Shown one piece after another: positions 14,839 to 23,182 of a DNA stretch of 26,937 bases. Position numbers and translations under genes: made by a program. Source of the stretch: CAYFJO01 sp964343305 (GTDB taxonomy: Bacteria > Planctomycetota > Planctomycetia > Pirellulales > Pirellulaceae); contig CAYFJO010000114.1 in assembly GCA_964343305.1 (NCBI GenBank), forward strand, positions 1 through 26,937, in the 5' to 3' direction. How positions within the stretch are numbered: position 1 is the stretch's first letter; the number at the start of each line of letters is the position of its first letter. Below the pieces are notes generated by a model. The model was not told where the DNA came from. It did not search any database and saw nothing but the letters and a program-made list of their open reading frames with translations.

Positions 14839-15522
14839 ATGGAAACATCACTACATCGCCAGCTCAAAGAGATCTATGCCGACGGCGACGCGCGACAAGA
14901 AGTGCGGCTGGACGAATTTCGCATCGACGTGGTTGTGGATGACGAGTTGATTGAGATTCAACACGGCTCGCTGTCCGCGATTCGTGACAAAGTCAAGAAA
15001 CTCGTGAAAAATCACAAGGTGTTGGTCGTCAAACCAATCGTGGCGCGGAAGCGAATCGTAAAACTGAAAGACCGTGGCGGATCCGTGGTGAGCAGTCGTT
15101 TCAGTCCAAAACGTGGAACGGTTCTCAATCTTTTCGACGAGTTGCTTTACTTTACGCGCACGTTTCCGCACGAGAATCTCGCGCTCGAAGTGCCATTGGT
15201 CGAAGTCGAAGAGCTGCGCTTTCCCGGACACGGCCGGCGTCGTTGGAAACGCGATAACGATTTTCAAGTCGAAGATCAGAAGCTGCTGCAGATCAAAGAG
15301 ATCTATCGCTTTCGCACAGCAAAGGATTTGCTGCGCGTCGTTCCCAAGCGTTTGCCGTCGCCATTTCACACGGGTGACCTGGCAAAGGCGTTGGGTGTCA
15401 AGCGATGGATCGCTCAGCGCGTGGCTTATTGTTTTCGCGAAACGGGCGCGACCGAACTGGTTGGCAAGAAAGGTAACGCTTTGCTCTACAAGATCGCCGG
15501 GAAAAAGCGTAAAGCGGCCTAA
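14839..15522 (+). CDS. Putative PD-(D/E)XK nuclease-like protein with C-terminal winged helix
   Basis: A 227-residue protein. The N-terminal 70 residues read as a nuclease-fold core: helix, then RLDEFRIDVVV (Asp 30), then ELIEIQHGSL (Glu 39, Gln 41), then a helix and HKVLVVKPI. This D...ExQ arrangement is a known variant of the PD-(D/E)XK site. A linker includes a Lys/Arg-rich patch (GRRRWKRDNDF). The last 65 residues (FHTGDLAKALGVKRWIAQRVAYCFRETGATELVGKKGNALLY) look like a winged helix-turn-helix. A DNA- or RNA-binding/cleaving role is inferred; catalytic residues are suggestive only. It has no signal peptide. Its stop overlaps the stop of the NRDE gene by four bases (tail to tail). Confidence 0.65.
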   Translation: METSLHRQLKEIYADGDARQEVRLDEFRIDVVVDDELIEIQHGSLSAIRDKVKKLVKNHKVLVVKPIVARKRIVKLKDRGGSVVSSRFSPKRGTVLNLFDELLYFTRTFPHENLALEVPLVEVEELRFPGHGRRRWKRDNDFQVEDQKLLQIKEIYRFRTAKDLLRVVPKRLPSPFHTGDLAKALGVKRWIAQRVAYCFRETGATELVGKKGNALLYKIAGKKRKAA

Positions 15523-16295
15523 GCCTTCGCCGCCTTCTGTCGGCTTTCTCGCAGGCCGCGACTCAAGATGTCGCGCAACATTGGCGAGTAATCTTCAAAC
15601 TTGGTTTCGTCGGGCGCGCCGTTCGCAAACTGATAGATCGCATCCCGTGGCTTCATGCCCAATGAAATCAAAGTCGAACTTACCGTGCCGCGTTCCTTGC
15701 CGCGAATCACCATGCTGGGACGACCCGGCGGTGATGGAGCGCGGGCGAACACCTTGCTGGCAACAGCGAGAAATTTCACTGGCGAGTCCAATGTCTGCAA
15801 CGTGAGCAACCGACGGCACATCGTGACGCGTTCGTCGCGTGGGTCGTTGGCGTCCTGGTTACCAAGAATTGTCAGACCCTCGATCAGTTCAACCACTTCA
15901 ATGTCGTCCCCACCATGAACGACCCAGCCACTCTCTGAATCGGCAATCACGAAATTCACACCGTCGTACTTCGCGGCGTGCAACTCTTCCAATGCCAAGT
16001 CCACAGCTTGCCGCGCCGAACCGCATCGCAACAACTCGCGACACAAAACACCTCGTGATCTTGGAGCAACTGGTGGAAACATCTTGCTGCGGTTTGCCGC
16101 ACCCACAAACATGCCGTGTTGGTTGACGCCTAACCAAGTTCCACCCGCCTGCTTATCTAACGCGCACAGAATTCGTGGCTTTCCAGATTGGATAGAAGGG
16201 GGTTGGCTGACTCGATCGTAGAATTCATCTCGATTGGCTGCCACCAGAATGGGGGATTCTGGTACAAGCTGATATTGGATCGCGAGCAAACACAT
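15519..16295 (-). CDS. NRDE family protein (TANGO2-like)
   Basis: A 258-residue protein starting MCLLAIQYQLVPES, with AANRDEFYDR, the NRDE motif at 21-24. KQAGGTWLGVNQHGMFVGAANR is the next conserved block. The second-residue Cys could be the nucleophile of an NTN-hydrolase fold if Met is removed. Length is typical. Family members in bacteria are uncharacterised; eukaryotic TANGO2 is linked to lipid and haem handling, which should not be transferred directly. The protein has no signal peptide and is likely cytoplasmic. Confidence 0.9.
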   Translation of the reverse strand: MCLLAIQYQLVPESPILVAANRDEFYDRVSQPPSIQSGKPRILCALDKQAGGTWLGVNQHGMFVGAANRSKMFPPVAPRSRGVLCRELLRCGSARQAVDLALEELHAAKYDGVNFVIADSESGWVVHGGDDIEVVELIEGLTILGNQDANDPRDERVTMCRRLLTLQTLDSPVKFLAVASKVFARAPSPPGRPSMVIRGKERGTVSSTLISLGMKPRDAIYQFANGAPDETKFEDYSPMLRDILSRGLRESRQKAAKA

Positions 16296-16384
16296 CGCTG
16301 TATATCATTCCATTCATTAAAGTAATCAGTGAATCAACAAATAACTTCTGTGAACAATGTATCCGCTCATTTTGCCGCCGGACA

Positions 16385-16426
16385 CCCCTTAATGGGGGTT
16401 ATGTGTGACATTCTTGTCAGGTGCCC
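16385..16426 (+). repeat. Small nested inverted repeats upstream of the oxidoreductase gene
   Basis: CCCC-TTAAT-GGGG (16385-16397) and the palindrome TGACATTCTTGTCA (16406-16419) lie next to each other. The GGGG could instead pair with the CCCC after the palindrome, enclosing it in a longer interrupted hairpin. It lies about 140 bases before the oxidoreductase start and about 90 bases before the divergent NRDE gene. It may be an operator or just chance. Confidence 0.3.
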
Positions 16427-16564
16427 CGAAAATGAACCGATCTGGCAGACTTGTGAAGCTGGGTGAAAAGGCTTAGCTTGGTCATAAGTTGAACACTGGA
16501 AATAGTTTTCATCAAATGAACCTGTTGTGAAAAGTCCATTTCTGTAATTTGGCGGGATTCAAGA

Positions 16565-17686
16565 ATGTCAGAAAATTCTCCCAACGACGCCCTCGGCATC
16601 GGCATCATCGGAGCTGGTGCGGTTAGCGATTATCACCACGTGCCGGGAATCAACATCGATCCAAGGGCACGATTGGTTGCCATTTGCGACCCTAATGAAG
16701 CTCTGCTTGAACAACGCCAGACCGAATGGACATTCGATTACGCAACCAACGATTATGAAAGGGTTTGCAGCGACAAGAACGTGGATGCCGTGATCATTGC
16801 GACGCCCAATTTCACGCACAAGCCGATCTCACTGGCGGCCATCCAGGGCGGGCAACACGTGATGTGCGAAAAACCACTCGGCGTCAATGCAGCGGAAGTG
16901 CGAGAAATGTATACGGCTGCCCGAGACGCGAAACTCGTTCACATGACCGCCTTCACCTATCGCTTTGCCCCATCCATGCGATATCTGCGCAAGTTATTGA
17001 AAGATGGAGATTTAGGTGAGGCACGTCACTTTCGCAGTCAGCGTTTTCTCGACTGGCCCGAAACGAGTTGGGGATGGCGGCAATACAAAGACAAGGCTGG
17101 GGCCGGCGATTTGTATGACATGACGATTCATCGGATTGATTTTGCTATCGATTTGCTTGGTCCAGTGAAGCAGATATGTGGTGCGGTGGCGCGATTTACG
17201 TCACGAGACACCACGCCTGACGGTCAGTCCTGTCCGCCGTCCGAAGTTGACGATTGGTCGTCGATCATTGGCGAATTCGAATGTGGTGCTGTGGGCGTTT
17301 GGGAAGGCACGACGTTGGCCAAGGGCTATGGTCGTAACGGTTTCGGACACGAATGGGCTGAAATCAATGGATCGGAAATGTCCGCTGTTTATCAACTGCA
17401 TGAACCAAACACCATTCTGCTGGGTAAGACCGGATCAGACTTGTCCCCCGTTGAAGTACCCGCCGAGTTTTTGAAGCCCCCAGGAAGTCCTCGCGACCCG
17501 AGTGATGGCGAGCCAGCGACAGTATTTCGCTATGATCTGGTTTGGGAGTTTGTTTCGGCGATCGTTGAAGGCCGCGATGCCGTGCCAAGTTTTTACGACG
17601 GATTAAACGCCCAAATCCTTGCAGACAGCGTGCTTCAGTCGCATGCTGAACGAAAGTGGGTAGAAATCCCCGAAGAACGTCGGTAA
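16565..17686 (+). CDS. Gfo/Idh/MocA family NAD(P)-dependent oxidoreductase
   Basis: A 373-residue cytoplasmic protein. The Rossmann start is GIGIIGAGAVSDYH (GAGAVS at 16-21) with VAICDPN ending the second strand; VDAVIIATPNFTH and CEKPLG (EKP at 102-104) are the family hallmarks. DLYDMTIHRIDFAIDLLG at 183-199 supplies the Asp/His pair (Asp 185, His 189) of the catalytic site. The C-terminal dimer sheet is complete and the length is normal. Substrates are sugars or sugar derivatives, not predictable here. Such enzymes can produce the 3-keto sugars that DUF1080 proteins may cleave, but the DUF1080 gene is 9 kb away. No signal peptide is present, unlike many planctomycete paralogues. Confidence 0.93.
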   Translation: MSENSPNDALGIGIIGAGAVSDYHHVPGINIDPRARLVAICDPNEALLEQRQTEWTFDYATNDYERVCSDKNVDAVIIATPNFTHKPISLAAIQGGQHVMCEKPLGVNAAEVREMYTAARDAKLVHMTAFTYRFAPSMRYLRKLLKDGDLGEARHFRSQRFLDWPETSWGWRQYKDKAGAGDLYDMTIHRIDFAIDLLGPVKQICGAVARFTSRDTTPDGQSCPPSEVDDWSSIIGEFECGAVGVWEGTTLAKGYGRNGFGHEWAEINGSEMSAVYQLHEPNTILLGKTGSDLSPVEVPAEFLKPPGSPRDPSDGEPATVFRYDLVWEFVSAIVEGRDAVPSFYDGLNAQILADSVLQSHAERKWVEIPEERR

Positions 17687-17699
17687 TCGCCTGCTCCTT

Positions 17700-17708
17700 T
17701 GTTATACT
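17700..17708 (+). promoter_or_regulatory. Extended -10 promoter element before the FabH fragment
   Basis: TGTTATACT matches the extended -10 pattern TGnTATAAT in all but one position. No good -35 is present, as is usual for extended -10 promoters. A transcript from it would begin near 17715, cover the FabH fragment and run into the WD40 gene. Confidence 0.4.
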
Positions 17709-17746
17709 CAAACGCTCTCTAGGCAAACCTTAAGACCGACCGACGC

Positions 17747-17899
17747 ATGGCATCCATTACCTCGCAAGCTGAATCAAAGTCTTCGTTCGGAGAACAAAGA
17801 TCATTTGCCACATTGACCGGTGTCCAAATCGTCGGCGTTGGTTCTTTTGCACCGCGGACGGTGGTCCGCAATGAAGATCTTGGGGAGCGCGCGTCTTAA
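17747..17899 (+). pseudogene. 3-oxoacyl-ACP synthase III (FabH) N-terminal fragment
   Basis: ATG 17747 opens 50 codons ending at TAA 17897-17899. After a short variable start it reads GVQIVGVGSFAPRTVVRNED, then L. This is the start of FabH-type ketosynthases (G-x-x-I-x-G-x-G-S-x-x-P-x-x-x-V-x-N-E-D-L), just before the conserved DWI..RTGI block. Here NEDL is followed at once by GERAS and the stop. The rest of the enzyme, including the catalytic Cys and His, is absent; the WD40 gene begins 18 bases later. It is best read as a broken copy; a short expressed peptide is possible but has no known role. It was missed by length cut-offs. Confidence 0.7.
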
Positions 17900-17917
17900 A
17901 GTGGTAGGATAGTACGG

Positions 17918-20359
17918 ATGGCGACACAAATGTGCCGAGTCGTTTTCTGTTTGCTCGCCTCTTGCTCGCTGCTAGTCGTCGCATCGCATGCCAACTCTGA
18001 CGAAGTCATTGCACGGCTGGGGCACAATCGCTTTCTTCACGGCCGACAAGTTTTTGCGATTACATTTTCGCCGGATGGGTCGACATTGCTCTCCGGCAGT
18101 GAAAAGAATGCGATCATCTGGGACCGCAAAACGGGCAAAGCGAAACGCGTGTTTGTGGCGGACTTTGGTCCGTTCCTTGCAGTGCAGTATTCACCCGACG
18201 GCAAACTCATCGCCACGGGATCGAAGGGGGCGGTGGCACAAATTTGGGACGCTGAATCGGGAGCATTGCTCCACACGCTTCGAGGGCACCAAGGCGCGCT
18301 CAAGACCTTGGCGTTCACGCCTGATGGCGCGGTGTTGGCCACTGGCGATTTCGAAGGATCCATTCGGTTGTGGAACCCGACGACCGGCAAACAGATATCG
18401 CAGCTCGATTTGGATTCGGGCAGCATCAATGTCGTTGCCTTCTCTCCGGATGGCGCGAAGCTCGTCTCTGGATCGTCCCGTCCGCCAAAAGCAATTGTTT
18501 GGGACTGGAAGAACGGTAAGCCTTTGGTGGAGTTGAACTCACCGCGAGTCAACGTCGCGTCGATATGTTTTTCACCGGATGGCAAACACGCCGCAGCCGG
18601 AGCGAACAACTCTGTCGACGTTTGGCAAACCGACACCGGGGATAAGATACGCGAGCTGGCGCAACAAAAGAGTCGCGTGACATGCATCGGCTTCAGTCCT
18701 GACGGCAGCACATTGTTGACGGGGGCAATCGACAAAACAATCCGTGCTTGGGATTTCGCAACGGGCAAGCAGCGTTTCGAAGCCAAGGGCCATCTGGGCA
18801 TGATCCAACAACTTGCTTGTTCACCAGACGGCAAAGCGATCGCGAGTTGCGGATTGACAACCGGTTCGCACAACTATGATTACACCATTCGACTGTGGGA
18901 TGTGGCGACGGGCAAACAACTTCCCACGACGCAAGGCAGCAACTTGCCGCTGGAATCCGTCGCAATTTCACCAGATGGATCCAAGGTCGCGACGGCTCGC
19001 GTTGATGAAGGAGTCAGCATTTGGGACGTGTCTTCAGGCAAACGGCTCCACGACTGGCACCAGCGGGATCAAGGCCGCAATTTTGTACACGTCGCTTTTT
19101 CGCCGGATGGCAAAGTGCTTGCCACGACCATGACCGACTCGGTTGGGCTGTGGGACGTCGAAACCGGCAAGCTGCTTGGCGCGATTCCAGTCGCGGCACC
19201 GCTGATCGCGTTGGCGTTTGCCCCGGACGGAAAGACCCTCTCGGTCGGCAACGGCCGGTCGATCGTGACGATCTGCGATGTCGAGCAACGAAAAGTGCGT
19301 GCCGAATGCGTTGGGCATACGAACCAGATTTGGTGTGTCACCTATTCGCCCGACAGCCGGATGGTTGCGTCGGCAAGTTGGGACAAATCGGTTCGTCTCT
19401 GGGACATCAGCACGGGGCAGCTTCGCTTCAAGTACACCGAGCACGACGACCGCGTTCGCTGGGTCTCGTTTTCACCGGACGGTCGCATGGTCGCGTCGAT
19501 CAGCAATGATGCGATTGTTGTCAAGGAAATCGTGACGGGTACAACGGTGGCACGGCTGACCGAAATTGGAAAACAAGGTGGAGCCAACGCGCTGGCTTTT
19601 GCGTCGGATCATCGCACGATTGTGAGCGGCAACTGGAACAACGAGATCATCTGTTGGGACTTGGCGACCGGAAAATCTTACCTGCGCCGAAACGGCAAAC
19701 ACGGCCCGTGGATTTGTGGAATGTCGCTCTCGGCGGATGGGCGCCGCATGGTGACGGGTTCGTCCGATGGCATGGCCGTGGTGTGGGATTTGCCAAAGCT
19801 GACGGCCAGTAAGACCGCCATTGTTTCAGAGCCTCCATGGCGCGATGCGTGGCTCGACTTGGCATCGGCCGATGGCGCTGTTGCCTATCGGTCGCTTTGG
19901 ACTTTGGCCGGTGATAAGCAGGCGACACTGAAGAAGATGAGCGAGACGCTTAAGTTCGATTCCGATGCGGGAAAGGAATTGGAAGTCATCACGGGCCTCA
20001 TTCGGCAGTTAGACGACGATCAATTTCGCACACGAGAGATCGCCACAAAACGGCTCTTGGAATTTGGTGCCAAAGCTCGACCGCTTCTTGAACGTGTGTG
20101 GAAAGAGTCCTTGTCCGTGGAAAAGCGGTTTCGAATCAGGCAGATCCTCAAGATTCTCGATCGCAGTGTCTTTCAGCCACTCACCAGCCCCACCGCACTG
20201 CGCCGCCACCGATCCATCCAATTGCTGGAATACTTTGCGGACGAAGAAGCCAAAGTTTTGCTCAAACGTATCGCGGAGAACTCGCCATCACAGCGCGAAT
20301 CGTCGGCGGCCAAGGCTTCACTGCGGCGGCTCAATCGCGCTGCCAGTGCCGCTCCTTGA
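17918..20359 (+). CDS. Exported WD40 repeat protein with C-terminal HEAT-like domain
   Basis: An 813-residue protein with TAGGAT eight bases before the ATG. It has a signal peptide at 1-26 (VVFCLLASCSLLVVASHA). Residues 40-630 hold 14 WD40 repeats, each with an (F/Y)SPDGxxLxSG-type strand and most with an xxWD element (IWDRKTGK, LWNPTTGK, LWDISTGQ). Fourteen repeats would make two seven-bladed propellers. From about 640 the protein is helical: EVITGLIRQLDDDQFRTREIATKRLLEFG, then the RPLLERVWKESLSVEKRFRI region, a HEAT-like unit often attached to planctomycete WD40 proteins. It is most likely a secreted or periplasmic interaction scaffold. Stop at 20359; no neighbour indicates a partner. Confidence 0.93.
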   Translation: MATQMCRVVFCLLASCSLLVVASHANSDEVIARLGHNRFLHGRQVFAITFSPDGSTLLSGSEKNAIIWDRKTGKAKRVFVADFGPFLAVQYSPDGKLIATGSKGAVAQIWDAESGALLHTLRGHQGALKTLAFTPDGAVLATGDFEGSIRLWNPTTGKQISQLDLDSGSINVVAFSPDGAKLVSGSSRPPKAIVWDWKNGKPLVELNSPRVNVASICFSPDGKHAAAGANNSVDVWQTDTGDKIRELAQQKSRVTCIGFSPDGSTLLTGAIDKTIRAWDFATGKQRFEAKGHLGMIQQLACSPDGKAIASCGLTTGSHNYDYTIRLWDVATGKQLPTTQGSNLPLESVAISPDGSKVATARVDEGVSIWDVSSGKRLHDWHQRDQGRNFVHVAFSPDGKVLATTMTDSVGLWDVETGKLLGAIPVAAPLIALAFAPDGKTLSVGNGRSIVTICDVEQRKVRAECVGHTNQIWCVTYSPDSRMVASASWDKSVRLWDISTGQLRFKYTEHDDRVRWVSFSPDGRMVASISNDAIVVKEIVTGTTVARLTEIGKQGGANALAFASDHRTIVSGNWNNEIICWDLATGKSYLRRNGKHGPWICGMSLSADGRRMVTGSSDGMAVVWDLPKLTASKTAIVSEPPWRDAWLDLASADGAVAYRSLWTLAGDKQATLKKMSETLKFDSDAGKELEVITGLIRQLDDDQFRTREIATKRLLEFGAKARPLLERVWKESLSVEKRFRIRQILKILDRSVFQPLTSPTALRRHRSIQLLEYFADEEAKVLLKRIAENSPSQRESSAAKASLRRLNRAASAAP

Positions 20360-20474
20360 TCTTTGTAACACGGGCCGGGGTCAGCGCCACATTCTCGTAG
20401 GCGTTATGCGTCAAAGTTCTTTAATACATTCCCAAGCTGGGCCGCTTCGCCATGTCAAATGCAGGGAAACTGAT

Positions 20475-21053
20475 GTGAGTTCACAAAACGCAATTCGCTC
20501 AATCTTTTGGCTTTATATGACCCTGGTCGCCGCGCTTGCGATTTTGGCGGCAAGTGTTGCAAGCGCCGACGAGTTTCGATCTTCGGCGACATCCACCGGC
20601 GCGCAAAAGAAGACGGTTGCCATAGCCAGTCCCCCGCCCCGGGTCGCCGCCGAGTTGCTGCGGCTACACAATTATGTACGTAAACAAGATGGCCTGCCGC
20701 CTTTGCGAATGGGCACCAAGCTTGCTTCGGCCGCACAAAAGTTTTCGGCGTACTTGGCCAGACGTCGCAACTACGGCCATGAAGCCGATGGCCGCACGCC
20801 GAACCAACGCGTTGAAGCCGAGGGTTACGAGTGGGGCACTTGGGCCGAGAACATTGCCTGGGGTATGCGTCGTCCTCAAGATGCGGTGATGGTTTGGATG
20901 CAATCCGAAGGCCATCGCAAAAACATCATGAGTGAACACGCCGAGATTGGTTTTGGCATCACCGACGATGTCTGGGTCGCCGTGTTTGGAACCCCGCTCG
21001 ATGAATACATCGAAATAGAACGTGCCAAGCAACGCCAAGCTGCGACAAAGTGA
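20475..21053 (+). CDS. Exported CAP-domain (SCP/PR-1-like) protein
   Basis: I choose GTG 20475 (AGGGA seven bases upstream), which gives a 192-residue protein with a signal peptide (WLYMTLVAALAILAASVASA). ATG 20406 would add 23 residues without signal-like character, and ATG 20517 would cut the signal short. The CAP domain runs from LLRLHNYVRKQDGLPPL to the end. It has the cavity histidines and glutamates YGHEADG, WAENIAWG and SEGHRKNIM, and the final strand VWVAVFGTP. Bacterial CAP proteins are exported and bind lipids or cell-wall material, sometimes with peptidase activity; the role here is unknown. The gene stands alone on the plus strand. Confidence 0.88.
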   Translation: MSSQNAIRSIFWLYMTLVAALAILAASVASADEFRSSATSTGAQKKTVAIASPPPRVAAELLRLHNYVRKQDGLPPLRMGTKLASAAQKFSAYLARRRNYGHEADGRTPNQRVEAEGYEWGTWAENIAWGMRRPQDAVMVWMQSEGHRKNIMSEHAEIGFGITDDVWVAVFGTPLDEYIEIERAKQRQAATK

Positions 21054-21155
21054 TTTGCTGATTCACGGACGGGGGCATTTCTAAAGAATACCCTCGACCA
21101 TTTTTCCGTGTTGGTGTGAATCCGTGCGACAGTTTCCTGTGCGCCGCCCCGCCAA

Positions 21156-21716
21156 TTACGCTACGATCTTCGCCCGTGGGAATTCATCGAGAAGTTTCGC
21201 ATAGATCGGGACGTCACGCAACAACTTCCGAAGCTTGGATTGGCTTCGCATGCTGTGCAGTTGTTGATGGTGTTCCTGTCGAACTCGCAACGGAGTGTAA
21301 ACGCTGCGGTCACGCCCCAGTTCTCGACGCTCTTCATCGAGGAGCGCCTTTCCGAGCAACACCCAGATTATCCAAAACGGCAAGAACACAATCGTAAATA
21401 TCACGAATAAATAGCGCCCCGTGCCTGGACCTTTGATCCATTTGGATTCGCATTGTACGTAGAGTTCGTAGGAATCCGATGTAGGAAGTCCAGAGACCGC
21501 GCAAGTGTCGCCGGGTGGCAATTCGCCATCACGGATCATTCGGTTAATTGTGTCAATCGTGCCTGCTTCGTAGGCTCCTTGTCCGGCCAACTGGCGAAGT
21601 TGGCTCAATCGTGGGACCCTTACGGTGCGACCGCAGGTACACGGAATATCTGTACCGGCTTGCGTAGAGGTTACGTCGAGCGTGTTTCCACAATCACATG
21701 AGACGGAGAATGTCAT
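21156..21716 (-). CDS. Zinc-ribbon membrane protein, function unknown
   Basis: From ATG 21716 the product has 186 residues; a TTG at 21761 is possible but gives an odd leader. Cys 7, 9, 26 and 28 (SCDCGN and CTCGRT) form a zinc ribbon similar to that of the 9480-11258 protein. Residues 35-95 resemble the small GYF-like or tail-binding module often seen after this ribbon in planctomycetes (INRMIRDGELPPGDTCAVSG and YVQCE). One transmembrane helix follows (YLFVIFTIVFLPFWIIWVLLG) and then a basic, His/Gln-rich cytoplasmic-looking tail. No strong ribosome site is visible. It lies 78 bases downstream of the DUF1559 gene on the same strand. Confidence 0.72.
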   Translation of the reverse strand: MTFSVSCDCGNTLDVTSTQAGTDIPCTCGRTVRVPRLSQLRQLAGQGAYEAGTIDTINRMIRDGELPPGDTCAVSGLPTSDSYELYVQCESKWIKGPGTGRYLFVIFTIVFLPFWIIWVLLGKALLDEERRELGRDRSVYTPLRVRQEHHQQLHSMRSQSKLRKLLRDVPIYAKLLDEFPRAKIVA

Positions 21717-21794
21717 TACATAGAGTTCGTGCACAAAAAAGGAGACGGGGGGCTTTTTCAAAAACTCCCAACACGAAGATGCAAGAGTGCCAAT

Positions 21795-22694
21795 TCACAT
21801 TCCATAGTGCTCGGCCACGTCACCGCCTTCGCGTGTTGAGAATGCTTGAAAGATTCCTCGGTCGATCTCGTAGCCAATGAGCTGCACGCTGGCGTCGCCC
21901 ATCACAAAGTAGGCGCCGGGTGTGTGCCAACTCCAAAAACGCCGCAGTGTTCCGCGCCACGAAATGACATTTTCGCCCGGACTGAGACCGCGGAACGTGC
22001 TGAGGTAATGCTCGCATTCGGTGCCCCCACAAATCATCCAACCCCAACCAAAGTCGGCGGGAATCGGGCGTTCGCCGACCATAAACGTCTGCGATGTGCC
22101 GTCGATCGCGTCCGCCAGCGACATGCTGCTGTTGGTAAAGAACAACCCATCACCTTTCGTCGGTCCGATGCCCCAACAGAATCCGCTCTCCTTACTGCCC
22201 GATACGCCAAGATAGCTTCCCGGCCAAAGATTTCCGCAGTCGCCGGAGTTGGGAAGCGATCCAAGCGGGCCGCTGTCTAAACCGTATCCTTTATTGATGT
22301 CCGCGGGACAGACGAGGAAGTCGTACTCGTAGGACGAAGGATTCGCTCGCCCCGCGGCCTGCAGGTCCTTGATCTGTTGGCCGCAGTTGCGAAGGTTGTA
22401 ATTGATCGTTTCGTAACTCTCCGCGTCTTCGATAAAGGGCATGATGTACAGCATCATGCCCCAGGCATAAGGACGCGTATCAATGCTTCCGCTGGGCAAC
22501 GCCTGCATGCGGTCATTGTAATTGATCAACGCGAGGCCGATCTGCCGCAAGTTGTTTTGACACTTCGTTCGCCGCGCGGAGGCTCGCGACGCCTGAACGG
22601 CGGGGAGAATCATCGCAATCAACAACCCCATGATGGCAATCACAACGAGCATTTCGACCAACGTGAATCCGTGATGTGTTGAGTTCCTTTTCAT
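21795..22694 (-). CDS. DUF1559 prepilin-like protein
   Basis: ATG 22694, preceded by GAGAGG, gives 299 residues. It starts MKRNSTHHGFTLVEMLVVIAIMGLLIAM: a type IV prepilin leader with cleavage expected after Gly 9 and Glu at mature position 5. Then follows the helix ILPAVQASRASARRTKCQNNLRQIGLAL, the mark of DUF1559. The C-terminus has WHTPGAYFVMGDASVQLIGYEID, the form of the family's H...DGSV end motif. Planctomycete genomes carry tens to hundreds of these pseudopilin-like proteins, thought to be exported or assembled by a type II/IV-pilus-like system. It follows the lipoprotein gene by 11 bases, a pairing often seen for this family. Confidence 0.93.
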   Translation of the reverse strand: MKRNSTHHGFTLVEMLVVIAIMGLLIAMILPAVQASRASARRTKCQNNLRQIGLALINYNDRMQALPSGSIDTRPYAWGMMLYIMPFIEDAESYETINYNLRNCGQQIKDLQAAGRANPSSYEYDFLVCPADINKGYGLDSGPLGSLPNSGDCGNLWPGSYLGVSGSKESGFCWGIGPTKGDGLFFTNSSMSLADAIDGTSQTFMVGERPIPADFGWGWMICGGTECEHYLSTFRGLSPGENVISWRGTLRRFWSWHTPGAYFVMGDASVQLIGYEIDRGIFQAFSTREGGDVAEHYGM

Positions 22695-22705
22695 GTTTGC
22701 CTCTC

Positions 22706-23080
22706 TCAGAATTCGAAATTGACCTGCATCTTGCCTTGGCTCACTGTCGCTTCCAGCTTCCATTCTTTGGGCATACTGTCCACCGGTTCACCCATTTTCA
22801 CGGACTTTGGGTCCGGCGGAGCGGAGGTAATCAAAACATCGTGCGTGCCAGCGATGGGACCGTTCGTGGTTGTAAATTGATATTGCCCGTCGGAGACGGA
22901 GGTGTTGGCCGACGGTCCCGATGTTCCCTTGGACGGCAGGAACGTAATCGAGCCGTGGTCGATGCGCCGGCCTTCAATAACGATCAGTCCCTGGATGGGC
23001 AGCCGGTTAACCTTCGAACCGCTTCCACAACCGCAAACGACGAGCAGAATCAGAATCACGATGACCTGTGGTGTTTTCAT
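22706..23080 (-). CDS. Small lipoprotein, carboxypeptidase-regulatory-like fold
   Basis: A 124-residue protein with signal VIVILILLVVCGCG (lipobox ending at Cys 18). The mature part has the pattern known from planctomycete proteins paired with DUF1559: LPIQGLIVIEGRRIDHGSITFLPSKG, then SDGQYQFTT and AGTHDVLI, a seven-strand transthyretin-like domain. It is probably anchored in a membrane facing outward. It is the first gene of the pair with the DUF1559 protein, whose start is 11 bases after its stop. Confidence 0.85.
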   Translation of the reverse strand: MKTPQVIVILILLVVCGCGSGSKVNRLPIQGLIVIEGRRIDHGSITFLPSKGTSGPSANTSVSDGQYQFTTTNGPIAGTHDVLITSAPPDPKSVKMGEPVDSMPKEWKLEATVSQGKMQVNFEF

Positions 23081-23182
23081 TGCCCAACTGTTCCTGGCAC
23101 AAGGACCGTGTCATTCTATCCCAAGTATTCTAACATATCCCAAAGGACCGCTCGCAAAAAGCTGCCTGAATCACTCCACAAA

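Noticed and set aside
20406..20474. Upstream ATG as start of the CAP protein
   Set aside because: It adds 23 residues before the signal peptide and has a weaker ribosome site than GTG 20475; not excluded.
21054..21155. CACGGA/TCCGTG inverted repeat after the CAP gene as a terminator
   Set aside because: The arms are six bases and about 35 bases apart without a T-run, so the pairing is not convincing.
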